From Diphasiastrum complanatum (taxonomy: Eukaryota; Streptophyta; Lycopodiopsida; Lycopodiales; Lycopodiaceae): a stretch of DNA of 64,000 bases. Made by a program: the position numbers and the translations under genes. The stretch is from the NCBI GenBank assembly GCA_029204225.1, contig CM055107.1, positions 47,872,585 to 47,936,584 on the forward strand, given 5' to 3'. Under the pieces are notes generated by a model. That model did not search any database and was not told the DNA's origin. It was given only the letters and a program-made list of their open reading frames with translations. Below are positions 11,416-22,728 of the stretch, one piece after another (within the stretch, counting starts at the first letter, position 1; the number at the start of each line of letters is the position of its first letter).

Positions 11416-12022
11416 TGTCGGAAAATCAAAGGATCAGGATCTTCAATTCTCTCGGTGCATGCACTACTGGTGACTTGGTAAGCGAACACAAGGATATGAT
11501 AATTTTAAAGCCTTTAATGCACAGTGGTGGCGGAAGTGAAGAGCAAACAGCTAGACAAAGAAATTAGATAGTCAGATAGATCATAGAAAAGCATTGTAGT
11601 ATTCATACAAATCTGAATGCAAAACCAAACAAAGCTATAATCAGATTAAGTATAATGAAATATACAAGTCAATAATGCAGGTGAGCACAAAACAATAGCG
11701 GGCGTAACCGCATGCTTCAAAAGCTAATCACAATCTGTAAAGGTTATGAACCTATTACTGAGAATCTATCTAAAAGAAAGAATCAATGCATGAAGGTATC
11801 TATAATGTCTATCTCTAAATTACAAATCATACTCTGTTCTATCTTCTACTGCATGTTGTGTGAATACTGAGATGGTATTCACTATATACATAAATTTTGT
11901 TATAGGTATGCAGATGAAGAAGGTACAAAAGTGGTTGAGCTGTTTGTGGGAGATCGTGGGTGGCTGTTGTTGTTGTCAAATCTGATTGCACAATGCATAG
12001 AACGGGCGTGAGGAGGCCGCGA
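11416..12022 (-). repeat. Copia 5' LTR remnant with decayed PBS
   Basis: Direct repeat partner of 9443-9942 (shared part 11508-12022). It carries 15 extra bases (near 11885-11900) not in the other copy. On the element strand it lies 5' of gag. The adjoining ggctttggtagcatg (about 11400-11415) looks like a mutated complement of the usual TGGTATCAGAGCC site. Confidence 0.6.
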
Positions 12023-12045
12023 CGGCGGGCTTCGCTAAAATTCAT

Positions 12046-12539
12046 GCTGATGAAAATGCAAAAATTGTGACACTCTGTCCAATGCCTTAGAAAAAATCAT
12101 TTGTAAGTTTCTTTGGTCCCAAGGTTCGAGCCTCCCCTTGGAAACCAAGAAGCATTTCTATAAGGGCGCCATCGGCATTTGTAGGGCACCTTTCGTATTT
12201 GTAGGGCAATGTCGCATTTTTTGCCTGTCATAGAATGCATGGACAAATGCAGTGTCGCATTTTTCACATTTTTCACCTATTCAAATTTACTTGTAACTAT
12301 GCAGACTATGCAATTGTTGCTTTTTTGGAAGTCTCTGGATGGCCTGAAGGTGAAAAGGTGATTGTGTCGAGTTTTTTGCCTGTGAAAATTCTCGAGTAAA
12401 AATGCAGACTGTGGCGACAAACAGTTCAAATATGCAGACTGTGCGACAACACGAGTAAAGAATGCGGCAGCATGAATGGAGGTAGATTAACATAGGATTT
12501 AGGAGAGTAGAGGAGATAAATCCAACACTTTGATGACAC
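12046..12539. other. Spacer with short recurring motifs
   Basis: No gene recognised. The phrases atttgtagggca (near 12178 and 12200), tcgcatttttt/cacatttttcac (near 12210-12280) and gcagactgtg (near 12404 and 12434) recur. They may be remnants of tandem or subterminal repeats. Confidence 0.35.
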
Positions 12540-13240
12540 AATAGAAGCACTTTGGCTTTGACCTATCTTTCTTTTTGCCATTTGAAGAAGCCTCACTTTG
12601 ATCTTGCCCTGTAGACCACTTGCTTTTGTTTTTGGCCTTGAATTTTCACTTGATGAACATAGCCTCCTCTCCAACTTGAGATGCTGATGTAGATCCACCT
12701 CTTCCTAGAAGCCTATATTCTTCATTGATCAAAATCTCTTGAAAATCCATAAAACCTACCAAAGTTTTTTGAATGGATATAATTTGTACAATGTTAGCAT
12801 GAGCATCCAACAAACCATTAAGAATAACTTGAACAAGCTCTCATTATTTAATGCTCTCATCAATGCAAGCTAACTCATCATTCAAAGCCTTCACTCTCAA
12901 AACAAAAATATTTGTCTTCTTAGAGTCAACACTCTAGATGTAGACTTGGATTCAGAATGCTTCTTCAAAGCTTCCCAAGCCTCACTTGATGAAGTAAACT
13001 TATCAACTTCCTTAAAAAGTTCATTGGTAACATTCATCTTTGTCATCTGTAGAGCACTTTTAGCTGTCTTGTCATACCTCAATTGTTCTTGTTGTGTTGT
13101 TGGCCTCTCCTCCAGACCTTCAACAATATCCTAAACATCATTCATCTCAAGAAGTGATTTTGTCCACACTTTCCATAATGAATAGTTGCTTGAGGTAAGC
13201 CTGTCATTGCCTTCCAGCATGTATTCACTTCATGTAGCCA
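12540..13240 (-). pseudogene. Second Ty1/copia gag remnant
   Basis: A start-like ATG sits at 13238-13240, followed on the minus strand by LTSSNYSLWKVW, LLEMND, DIVEGLEERP, KMNVTNELFKEVDKFTSSS and EAWEALKKH. This is the N-terminal half of copia gag, as in the better copy at 59.4-60.7 kb. Toward 12550 a Lys-rich tail and a half zinc knuckle are seen. Stops at several points show it is dead. It has a leader and an LTR piece on its 5' side, so it belongs to a different insertion from the 9.4-12.0 kb element. Confidence 0.75.
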
Positions 13241-14051
13241 TGTTGAACCTGTTCAAATGCACACTCTTTTGAAATAAAACAATTTTTTTAAAAAAGAAAT
13301 AAAAAAGATATGGAACTTCTCAATTCTCTTCTAGCACTTATATCTAGCAAATCAACACATATAATATAGAAATCTTGATCAACCTATGATCTTATCCTCA
13401 ATTTAATAACTCTTTCCACTTCTTAAGATTCAAACACACTCTAATAAAGTTTAGTAACCTCACAAAATACAAATCCAATCAAAATTAGGGTTTTGACAAA
13501 ATCACAAAATATTGAACTTTTCAAATTCTACATGCAATTGCTTAAAACTTGAGATAGAATCTTGTAGCCTCAAGTGAGACTTTCCTAATGCATCAAAAAT
13601 CAGCTATTTCCAACAAGTATGGTGTGAAATTATAATTCCTCAATTTCATTGACCTAGATTTAGTTTTGACCTACAAAGATCCAATCTACATATGCAACCC
13701 GATTTTTGAGTAGAAGCCAATCTAGCATGCTCTAGCATTGATATCTCCTCCAAATCCTTGATACATGTGCTTGATCCTTTCATAAGCTGTAACACATAAT
13801 TTGGGATCAATCAAGATCCAAATCCATAGCTTGATCTTTGGTTACAAACAGATCAACTCTGCCAATGTTGCCAGTCCAGAAAAAACAACATCTACTCTAT
13901 GAAATAGATGCAAACTCAATAAGAACCTGATCAAACATCAAACATATGATATGATGAATTTGCTACCTTTAAGAAAATGGTATTATACTTTATTTCACAC
14001 GTGTGGATCCAAAAATAGCATAACATGAGCATTCTACACACAAGATTGCAA
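13241..14051 (-). repeat. Leader and partial LTR of the second copia relic
   Basis: The part at about 13660-13760 resembles 22560-22700, the leader of the well-preserved copia element. The part at about 13830-14045 resembles that element's LTR, including atttcacacgtgtggatcc at 13992-14010. It breaks at about 14052, where the plus-strand copia begins. Confidence 0.55.
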
Positions 14052-16707
14052 GCACCTTATGATGGAGTCAAGAAATCAATATACATTGCAAATGATTTTG
14101 AATGTCCTATTGAAGGCATAGGGAACATTCCCTTAAAGCCTGCATCCTCTAAAGTTCTTTCTCTTTCTAAAGTGCTTTATGTGCCTAAGCTTATTAAGAA
14201 TCTCATTAGTGTTGGCCAATTTCTTGATAATGGCCTTGATGTAAAATTCAAAGTTGATACTTGTACTATCAAGAAGAATGATGAGATACTTGCATTAGGA
14301 TCTAGATTTGGAGGCATCTATAAACTAGATCCAAATGAATATGTGAATTCTTGTAATGTTGCTCTTGTGAACAAGCAAGGGAGGAGCCACTTGTTTTGTT
14401 ACTTTCATTGATGATTTCACAAGATTCACTTGGATATATCTTCTTGCTTCTAAATCTATGGTGCTTGATCATTTCCTTATTTTCAAAGCTTATCTAGGGA
14501 AGCAATTCTCATTCAAGATTAAAGCTCTTAGATGTGATGGAGGTGGTGAATATATCTCCAGTAAATTTCATGATTTTTGTGAGCTTGAAGGCATTAAAAA
14601 AGGGTTCTCTTGTGCCTATTCTCCATCTCAAAATGGAGTGGCCAAGAGAAAGAATGGATCTCTATGTGACTGTGCAAAATCTATGAGAATTGAGGCATCT
14701 TTGCCCAAACATTTTTGGGGAGAAGCCATGAATTGTGCAAATTATCTTTGCAATAGGCTCCCACATATAGCTCTTGGAGGAAAGTCACCATATGAAATCT
14801 TATATTTGAAGAAGCCTAAGGTTGATCACCTTAGAGTTTCTGGATGCATATGCTTTGCCCATATTCCCTTGGAAACAAGGAAGAAGGAAGATCCTAGTGC
14901 ATGCAAAGGGATCATGGTTGGATACTCATCCACCAAAAAGGCCTATACAGTCTTTGTACTCTCTACTTCTCAAGTTATTGAAAGTAGAGATGTTGTCTTT
15001 CATGAAGATCAACATTCATCTTTTCAAGAGGCTGAGATCAAGAAGTCTATGGATGCATCACCTATTGTTGATTTTGAAGACAATTATGATGTGATGGGGT
15101 CGAGAATTGAAAATGACCCTCCTCGGATTTTCTCACCAAGAAGATCCATGAGAGATGGATCCGATCCTAAGAGGCTCTCATATGTTGACAAAGGAAAACA
15201 TGTGGATCTTGATTCCACTAATTATGTTTTTTATGTCTCTCATGAAGAGCCAACGAATGTACAAGAGGCACTCAATACCAAGGAGTGGTATGAAGCCATG
15301 AAGCAAGAGTATGATGAATTGATCACCAACAATACTTGGGAGCTTGTGGATCCTCCATCCAACAAGCATGTGATTTGTTGCATTTGGTTATTTCGGATCA
15401 AGTACAATCAAGATGGCACCATCAACAAGTATAAAGCAAGATTATGTGCCAAAGGATTTGCCCAAATCCATGGCCTTGATTATGAGGAGACCTTTGCACC
15501 CATTGCAAAGATGGTGACAATAAGAATTCTTATTTCTCTTGCCTGTTTCTTTACGTGGAAGGTGTTCCAATTAGATGTATCCAATGCTTTTTTAAATGGT
15601 TATCTTGAGGAGTAGATCTATATGGAACAACCTCAAGGATTCATCAAGGATGAGTTCAAAGTGTGCTTGCTCTTCAAAAGTCTTTATGGACTCAAGCAAG
15701 CACCAAGATCATAGTATTCAATACTTAATTCTTTCCTTATCTCACTAGGATTTACTCTTTGTGACTATGATCTTTCCATGTATCTAAAGTTTGTTGATAG
15801 TAATATTGTCATTCTTCTAATTTATGTTGATGACATTATTCTTTGTGGAAGTTGTATCAAGCTAGTTGATGAAACCAAGCTAGCACTTGGATGTGAGTTT
15901 AAAATGCAAGATCTAGGAAAGATGCATTACATCCTAGGCCTAGAAATTGATTTTTATGAAAATCATGTCTTTATATGCCAATCTAGATATGCTCACTCTA
16001 TGTTGAAAAAATTTCATATGGAAAATTCTAAGAGCATAGATACTCCAATGGAGCAAATTGTAAAAGATCCTAATAAAGGTGATGAAAGATCCTTTGAGGA
16101 CATCACACTTTTTATGCAAGATCCTAAGATCCATCATTGGAAGATGGCCAAGAGGATTTTAAGATATGTATCTTCATCTTGTGATTATGGTCTACTCTAT
16201 AAAAGTGAACATCTATCCATTATTGGCTACTCGGATTCGGACTTTGCAAGTGACAAGATGGATCGAAAGTCTATTAGTGCATACACTGTCTTTCTTGGAG
16301 GCAATCTTATATCTTGGCTTTCCAGAAAGCAAGATACTATATCTCTCTCTTCATGTGAGACCGAGTACAAAGCACTCACTACAACTACCAAAGAAGTGCT
16401 TTGGATCAAGAGGTTATTAATGGAGCTAAAGTGCATCAAGGAGGATGATCTACCAATGATCAAGTGTGATAACATCTCGGCCCAAGCTCTTGCCAATAGT
16501 CCCATATTTCATGCAAGAAGCAAGCACATAGAAGTGGCACACCATTTTGTGAGAGAAAAGCTTATTGGAGGTGAAATCTATTTGGAGCATGTCAACTCGT
16601 CCTCTTGTATTGCCGATCTACTCACCAAGCCTTTGAGCAAAAGTGCTTTCATCAAGCATAGATCGAATCTTGGACTTATATCAAGATCAATGCTCAAATC
16701 TTCATAG
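14052..16707 (+). pseudogene. Ty1/copia pol, 5'-truncated left-arm copy
   Basis: The order is the end of protease (VLYVPKL), integrase core (RCDGGGEYIS, SPSQNGVAKRKN), RT (LFRIKYNQDGTI, LIYVDDIILCG near 15820) and RNase H (SDSDFASDKMDRKS, LSSCETEY, HARSKHIEV). The copy matches 56687-59634 in inverse orientation. Damage seen: gag is absent; a 225-base in-frame loss removes the pre-integrase zinc region (near 14375); TAG stops occur at 15613-15615 and near 15711; an in-frame 81-base loss in RT lies near 16112. Not functional, but an informative partner to the longer copy. Confidence 0.9.
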
Positions 16708-16711
16708 ATAA

Positions 16712-16725
16712 TTTTTTAGGAGGAG
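16712..16725 (+). promoter_or_regulatory. Polypurine tract of the left-arm copia
   Basis: The run tttttaggaggag directly before the LTR start TGTGAAGAATT. This is the usual place for the plus-strand priming tract. The right-arm copy has the same sequence next to 56668. Confidence 0.65.
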
Positions 16726-17352
16726 TGTGAAGAATTGAAAAAGATTATCTATGTTAGATATAGGGGTCTTATGTTTTTATATCAAGCATCTAGGTGTAGG
16801 ATGTTAATAGGACCAAATTTGGCATAGATGGCAAATTACCGATTTCCACTTGTACTGCCACTATTTAGCCAAAATAGAGTAAGAGGCTAAACTCATGCCA
16901 ATAAGAGTGTAGACAAGTGTAATACTTTTGTTTCATGAAATTTAAGAGGTCCAACAGGATTTAGAGGTGGAACCTTGAGGGGTCCAATCGAATTTGAGGT
17001 TTGCCAATCATAGTTAAGCATAGTGGTAGCTCGTGGATCTACTAGTATCATTGTACTTCTCATTTGGATATAATTGATTTTGAGATTGAGTGGATTTTGT
17101 GAGTAATTGGTTTTCTAGCTTTCTCTCTACCCGAGAGCTCATGATGATTTTTTATTTTTTACCCAAGGAGAGCAGCTTGTTTTTACTTAGATTATTTTTG
17201 GAACACTTCTGAGAGCTGGAAGTGATTGAATGCATGTAGTAGTGTGTTTTTGCCATAGAATCAAAGATAGATCTTGAATCTCAATCTAGTCTTGATCTTG
17301 GTGCATCTACACACCTTAGGAGATCACAAGTACATGTTGTGGACAGTCCACA
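16726..17352 (+). repeat. 3' LTR of the left-arm copia (627 bases)
   Basis: Begins TGTGAAGAATTG after the polypurine tract and ends GGACAGTCCACA. The inverted partner at 56042-56668 has the same length. The palindrome CACACGTGTG overlaps its 3' edge (17349-17358). The matching 5' LTR is missing here because the element is truncated at 14052. Confidence 0.7.
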
Positions 17353-17666
17353 CGTGTGAAATCAACATCTCATTCACATGATAATAGAATAATTCAACCA
17401 GACGCTGCCATGTAACCGACAAGATTCAGACATGCAAGCGCACGAGAGCCACCACTTTCCCTATGTGCACATGCGGACTTCCACGAAGATATGTCTCAAG
17501 GAGACATAATACACGAGGATGTGTGATTCACAATGCATGATCATGAGAGCAACATGGATGACATGATGGATGCATTCTTCACGAACCCACTCGAATTCAC
17601 ATTGACGAGGGAAGTAGAGATGATTCGTGGCTTGGCATCCAGTCCTTTGTACGATGGTGGACAAAT

Positions 17667-18433
17667 GTCAAAGTTGTGAGTTTCTTTATTACTTTTAAAT
17701 TTGCAAACTAAGTATGGATGGTCAGATGCGAGTGTCCTAGAGTTGTTTAGGTGAGCTTGTCTTTTGGTGTGCTATAGCTAAACTCAAATCTCGTTTTTAT
17801 TTTCATGTGTTGTGAAAAACTATAACTAAGTATATGAATATATTGTCACAGTTTTCTTAAAAAAATGTTGCCTCCAAATAACACCATGGTGGCATCTCAG
17901 CAAGAAAACAAGAAAATGCTATCAGTGATCGGCATGGATTACCATTGTCATGCCCATGATTGGTCTCGGGTAGCGTGTCTCTGCTAGGGACCGGTAGACC
18001 AACAACAGTAAGTTAATTGTGACTATAAGGGAATTGGGGCCCTTATGTGTACACGGTCATAATGTTTGTAGGCCTAAATACTTGATGGTGGATTGGTATG
18101 GGTCCATCAATGAGTCATTGGGAAACTGGATGACGTGGCCCAGATAGGCTACAGAGGTGTCCAGTGAGGTGTCACAGTGCACTACTAGTGGTGCATGGGC
18201 CTTGGAGGGTATAAGTATACCTGCTGGGATCTCACTAGTGTATGCTTAATAGCATGACTGATGGCAGGATGCTGCTGGTGTGATGCCATACTTCTCTTTG
18301 TGTTTGATCCATAGCTTGGGGGCTAGATCCGTTTGATCTAGGTTTGTTGGGTTGGTTTGTCCACCATCAGGTTCCCTTGTGTTGCTTGTGATTGACATGC
18401 TTAGAATAGGATCCTTGGATTGAGGACTTTACA
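17667..18433 (+). repeat. Probable gypsy 5' LTR, left boundary uncertain
   Basis: It ends GAGGACTTTACA at 18433, directly before a PBS. A start at 17667 (TGTCAAAG) would nearly mirror that end, but this boundary is a guess. The right arm has the mirrored copy from 54972 upward. No coding frame with known content is present. Confidence 0.4.
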
Positions 18434-18447
18434 TTGGTATCAGAACC
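18434..18447 (+). promoter_or_regulatory. PBS complementary to initiator tRNA-Met
   Basis: TTGGTATCAGAACC differs by one base from the common plant PBS TTGGTATCAGAGCC. The mirrored site in the right arm (54959-54971) reads TTGGTATAAGAGC on the minus strand. It marks the end of a gypsy or related LTR at 18433. Confidence 0.75.
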
Positions 18448-20352
18448 AGTTCTAAGCTCATTTAGCCTCTGTGTTCAAGAGAAATCTCAAATTGTGGGGA
18501 TTTTTCCATTGTGTGATATGGAATCCTGACACTTTTTCGAGAATTCAATGGAGTTTGCAACAAAGTGGTGAAAGTGCGGATAATTCTTCCTGTGGATTTC
18601 CTGATTTGAAGTGTAATCGGTTGTGTGGTAAGTGCACTACCAGGTATACAATCGGTTCAATTCTTAGACACTTCATATTGGTTTTCAGGAAGTAAATTTC
18701 TGGTTTTCAATTCAATTGTGTTGTCGTTTACTTCATTTGGGACACTTTTTCGTTAGCAACGGGATCAATAAGAGTAAATGATGGTTTTTGCGGCTTCTTG
18801 TTCATTACACAATGATTTAGGTGGTTTTGTTGGCTGTCTTTTGTTTTTTATCGAGCCAGTTTTGGCTTGAATTTGTGGAAAGCAAGAAAAGAAGCACAAA
18901 CAAAGACTAATCACTGGTTGTGAGTGTTGGTGGATTTTTACAGGATTTTCATGAGGTTTTTATTGGATTTACAGGTTTATGCTGTATTTTTCGGCAAATT
19001 GATTGTGATTTGAATGGTATGAATTACAAGGAAAGGCAATCTGCAAATCTGAGAGTTTGGGAAAATTTGGGCAGCATCTACCCTATTTTCCAACCATAAG
19101 AAATCTAGTGTTTGTAAATCTGTAAAAGATTCTTGCTTATGCATTTGTGGAAACAATGTAAGGCTAAGCAAATTGTAAAAGCACCCTAGAATATCTGTAT
19201 TCTGCCAAAAAAATAGCAGAAGAAGAGCATTTGCTTCAAGAAGAAACTAAACAAAGGTAAGCTTCAGTTTTTCTTGGTTTTGGAAGAAGATCAGATTGAG
19301 ACAAATTATGAGACCATCCGTTGAGGTATTAGCCTATCCATGTCATGGAAAAAAAAAAATCATCAATATGGTTCCAATCTCCTGAGAAAATGAATTGACG
19401 GCTCCATAAACTCGGCCAGTGGGCACGCCCTAAACCCTAAACCCGTAATGAGTTCAACCGAACGTAAATTTTTTTAAAATTTTTCAGTTTTCAAATAAAT
19501 GGAGTGAAATTCTTGTTAGGGGTGGCAAATATAAATTTGCCCGACATCACTCAGCAGTGATGGCCCCCTAAAGTGGGAAACACATGGTTACAATTTTGGA
19601 CCACGATGTGTTTCAAATTTCAACTAGGCACCAAACAGAATAAACTAAATGCAAAATCTATTTAATCGATAATCAGCCATTAGGATTTACAGCTTGGGCT
19701 TAAAAACAAAAAAAAATTTCGTGAGTAAAGCCCGTAAGTTGTTACTGACTGGATAAATCGTTGGCCAAGCTAATTTAGCTTATGCAACATCCCAGAATAA
19801 AAAAAGTGAATTTCGTCGAGCTTTTTTGCTTTGGGTAAGGCCTCCTCGTGGTGGAGGACGCAACCCATAGAAGTATGATTGGGCTGAATTCCTGGTGGAA
19901 TTCTGTAAGGCTTTTTCACAATTGACGAATTAGATTCGCTTTGATTAATTGCAATGGGTAACCGAGAATGTGAATTCTTGGATTTTTTGGCCAAGGTGTC
20001 ATGTTTTCAAAATCATGCACAGCCAGAAAGGACCCAGAAGCCTAAGATGGAAACTGAAATGGAACGAAAAAAGCTGTTTCTTGATGTGCTTGAAGCCCTG
20101 GGCGTACCAACACTATTTGTTAAGGACGAGAAATAGCCGGTTCATTCTTCCCCATTTCTAAATCTGTCACTATGAGCCTTATGGTGACCGTAAATATTGT
20201 AAAAATAGGCGAAAGAATGTTTGTTTGAGTGAAGTTGAATTTTTTTATAAATTCCCAAGAACTTCATATACTTGTATTATTTTTTTAGACACTTTGATCA
20301 AGAAGTGGAGGGCCTTCGTGGCGGAAGAACCTGTGGTATGGGATGTAGGCTA
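18448..20352 (+). pseudogene. Internal region of the gypsy relic, first part
   Basis: Follows the PBS. An early frame (18471-18695) contains CGFPDLKCNRLCGKC and is also largely kept in the right arm, but I recognise no domain in it. Telomere-type CCCTAAACCCTAAACCC at 19428-19444 marks a junction where the right arm has 0.5 kb of other sequence. A small frame at 19954-20136 is listed separately. Confidence 0.4.
19954..20136 (+). pseudogene. Small conserved frame, left copy
   Basis: A 60-residue frame starting MGNRECEFLDFLAKV and ending TLFVKDEK. The right-arm copy (52530-52907, minus) is nearly the same over this length but continues to 125 residues. Here about 115 extra bases follow KDEK and bring a stop. 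Function unrecognised. It is probably part of the gypsy internal region or captured sequence. Conservation between arms reflects duplication and does not by itself show selection. Confidence 0.35.
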
Positions 20353-21002
20353 TGTGAAAGATTGCAGATCCTTAAGATCCAATCTACTTGATTGATCTTT
20401 GGTTAGAAAGAGAAATACACTACCAATTTCACCAATGTAGAAAAATCAGCATCTACACACAATTTGAGATGCAAACACTAATAGAACTTGATCAAACTTG
20501 AATTAAATGATTATGTACTGTTGCTGTCCATACAAAACCAGCAAGCTACTGTATTTCACACGTGTGGATCCAAAAATAGCAAATATAGATCATTCTACAC
20601 ATAGAATTGCAAGCAATCACCAAGATAGTGCACCAATGGATAGTAGAACCCAAGAGAACCATGTATAAGCATGAAATGAGATAGATAAGAGAGAAGATGA
20701 CTCTCTCCATGAGTTACATCCTTTTATAACAGGTCCAAATGCTATTTTGCCACTTGGCTTTCCCACCAAAATGCTAACCCTACCAATTTTGGGTCTAGAT
20801 TCAATGTACCCAACTTATTCAAATTGAATCTACTCAAACTCGCATTCTATCTTTCCCACACTTTCAAAAAGTGTTTATTCAAATGAAATTTAGACTAATG
20901 AACTTTGAAAAGTCAACCTCTAAGTCTAAAACAAGTTTTGGCCTCAATATGCCAAATACAGAAATATTGCAAAATGTGATGAAACTAGTTGAATCTTTCA
21001 CA
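20353..21002 (-). repeat. 3' LTR of the non-autonomous copia element
   Basis: 650 bases, TGTGAAAGAT ... ATCTTTCACA, with exact 10-base inverted ends. The partner LTR is 22729-23378, also 650 bases, with few differences by eye. The flanks show target duplication GGCTA at 20348-20352 and 23379-23383. It contains the palindrome CACACGTGTG at 20557-20566. The matching arm at about 52620 lacks the insertion. Confidence 0.95.
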
Positions 21003-21590
21003 CTCCCTCTTCAACTAGTTTTAGCATAGATTTTGATAATACTCCAAGTGAAGTCCTATGCTTCATGAACAAGTCTTTTCCCAATGCTTTGGTGAAGATA
21101 TCAGCTACACATTCCCTTGAAGACACATGTTGAAGATCCACCTCCTTTGCAATGACTCGCTCCCTCACAAAATGATATTGTATCTCAATATGCTTGCTCC
21201 TAGCATGAAAGATAGGATTGGATGCCATTCTTTGGGCTGATTGATTGTCACAAAAGATGATTGGGCTCTCTGAAAAATCCAGCAAGTGAAGATCCTTGAT
21301 CATCCTCTTGATCCATACCATCTCCTTTGTGCAATGTGTAAGAGCTTTGTACTCGGCCTCACTAGATGACAATGAGATAGTGGCTTGTTTCTTTGACATC
21401 CATGATATAGCATCATCACCTATGAAAATACAATAAGAACTAATGGATTTCCTATCCATTACATCTCCAGCATAGTCCGAATCTGAAAATCTAAAAAGAT
21501 TAGGTGATGATCCCTCATACAATATGCCAAAATCTCGAGTTCCAATGATGTACCTCAAATCCTTTCCTAGCTTCCAATGCTCCTAGCATA
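20998..21590 (-). CDS. Ty1/copia RNase H domain (partial pol)
   Basis: The 186-residue frame has the copia RNase H series: WKLGKDLRYIIGT just upstream of the listed Met, then FSDSDYAGDVMDRKS, ISWMSKKQATISLSSSEAEY, ALTHCTKEMVWIK, FCDNQSAQRMASNPIFHARSKHIE, YHFVRERV and ADIFTKALGKDLF. The D, E and D residues expected in RNase H are visible (SDSD, EAEY, CDNQSA). RT, integrase, protease and gag are absent. Similarity begins abruptly near 21590, beside the unrelated upstream frame. The frame is intact to its stop, which overlaps the LTR edge. RNase H alone cannot support transposition. Confidence 0.92.
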
Positions 21591-22343
21591 GTTTTTGCCA
21601 ATAGAACTTTGATCCATCATAAGAATGATCTTCTTCCTAAGAATAGATCTCCTTTCAATGATCATGTAATGCTTAAAATAGAAACAACCATAATTGATAT
21701 AGAGAATAGTGTCCACTTGGGATGCTTCACTATTTCTTACATCAATTTTACATGTAAAAATGTGACTAGAACATGAAGAATCAAATAGAATGTAAATGAA
21801 ATGATTCCACCATGCTTCCAACTCTGAACTCTCTGGAAAAATACAGCAAACAAACAATAAATGTGAGTGATCAACTTTTGCTTGCATGTCTCCTCCTCCT
21901 TTGTCCTTTGTTGCCTTGTATCCACCATGATACTCCATGAATGAGCCTCCATCTTCATCTTGCCACAAGAAACCATCAAACCTAGGAAATCCATGAGTAG
22001 GTGAGTACGTAAATGATGCAAATCCAGCACCACATGACTCCATAAACCAAGTAGTTTGCACTAGTCCATCTTCAAGATCTACTTGACACAAGAAAATGAC
22101 CATGAATTCACCAAAAATTGACAATCTCCAAGTATTGGCACCAAGTAGCTCAACACTTGAGAACTTAGCCATGGATGAGTGACATAATGAACCTCCAATA
22201 GCTTCATTTCCATCAGCAAAATCAGCCAAGAATGCTAGTACAAATCCAACATCAAAACAATGCTCACCAATGTAGCTAGTTTTATCATATCTTGACAATT
22301 TGCACACATCCACATGAAATTGCTCAAACATGAGATAGAACAA
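21567..22343 (-). CDS. 258-residue unidentified frame inside a copia element
   Basis: An open frame from MFYLMFEQFHVDVCK to YARSIGS, lying where gag, protease, integrase and RT should be. I recognise no motif of those domains and no zinc knuckle. It has several Cys and many aromatic residues (TWFMESCGAGFASFTYSP, GFLWQDEDGGSFMEYHGGY), hydrophobic runs (GFVLAFLADFADG, FMVIFLCQV, HLLFVCCIF) and a basic C-terminal part (IIERRSILRKKIILMM). It overlaps the start of the RNase H similarity in another frame by only a few codons. It may be host sequence picked up by template switching, or a chance long frame in captured non-coding DNA. The absence of stops over 777 bases in an AT-rich region is noteworthy but not proof of coding. 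Confidence 0.5.
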   Translation of the reverse strand: MFYLMFEQFHVDVCKLSRYDKTSYIGEHCFDVGFVLAFLADFADGNEAIGGSLCHSSMAKFSSVELLGANTWRLSIFGEFMVIFLCQVDLEDGLVQTTWFMESCGAGFASFTYSPTHGFPRFDGFLWQDEDGGSFMEYHGGYKATKDKGGGDMQAKVDHSHLLFVCCIFPESSELEAWWNHFIYILFDSSCSSHIFTCKIDVRNSEASQVDTILYINYGCFYFKHYMIIERRSILRKKIILMMDQSSIGKNYARSIGS

Positions 22344-22716
22344 GTAAAGTAAACTTGAACAACACTTCCTTGCTGCTCCTTTGACCTTACTTGACTCTTA
22401 AATATGCTGCAAAAATAGATCCATAACACCTTTGTCAATTACCTCTCCTTTGATGCTCTTAGCTCCAAATTGCCAACTTCCCTTTTGACTAGTTGAAGCG
22501 CTTTGAGATCAACCTCTTGATTTTCAACTTGACCATCAAAGTACCGGAATTGAGCAAGTATATTGACCTATTTCGTGTTTTGATCTACAAAAGATCCAAT
22601 CTACAAAAGCAAAAAATCCGATTTTGGTGTAGAATCCTCTCTAGCATGCTCTAGACTTGATATCTTCACCAAATTATTGATAGATCTGATTTCCTCATTC
22701 TTAACCTGAAACACAA
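22344..22716 (-). other. 5' leader of the non-autonomous copia
   Basis: Between the PBS and the 258-residue frame. The part at 22560-22700 matches the leader of the relic at 13.66-13.76 kb, so at least the first 150 bases are original element sequence. The switch to unrelated sequence lies somewhere between about 22340 and 22560. Confidence 0.6.
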
Positions 22717-22728
22717 GCTCTGATACCA
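22717..22728 (-). promoter_or_regulatory. PBS (initiator tRNA-Met type)
   Basis: Minus strand TGGTATCAGAGC, directly next to the LTR start at 22729. This is the exact plant copia consensus and is undamaged. Confidence 0.95.
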
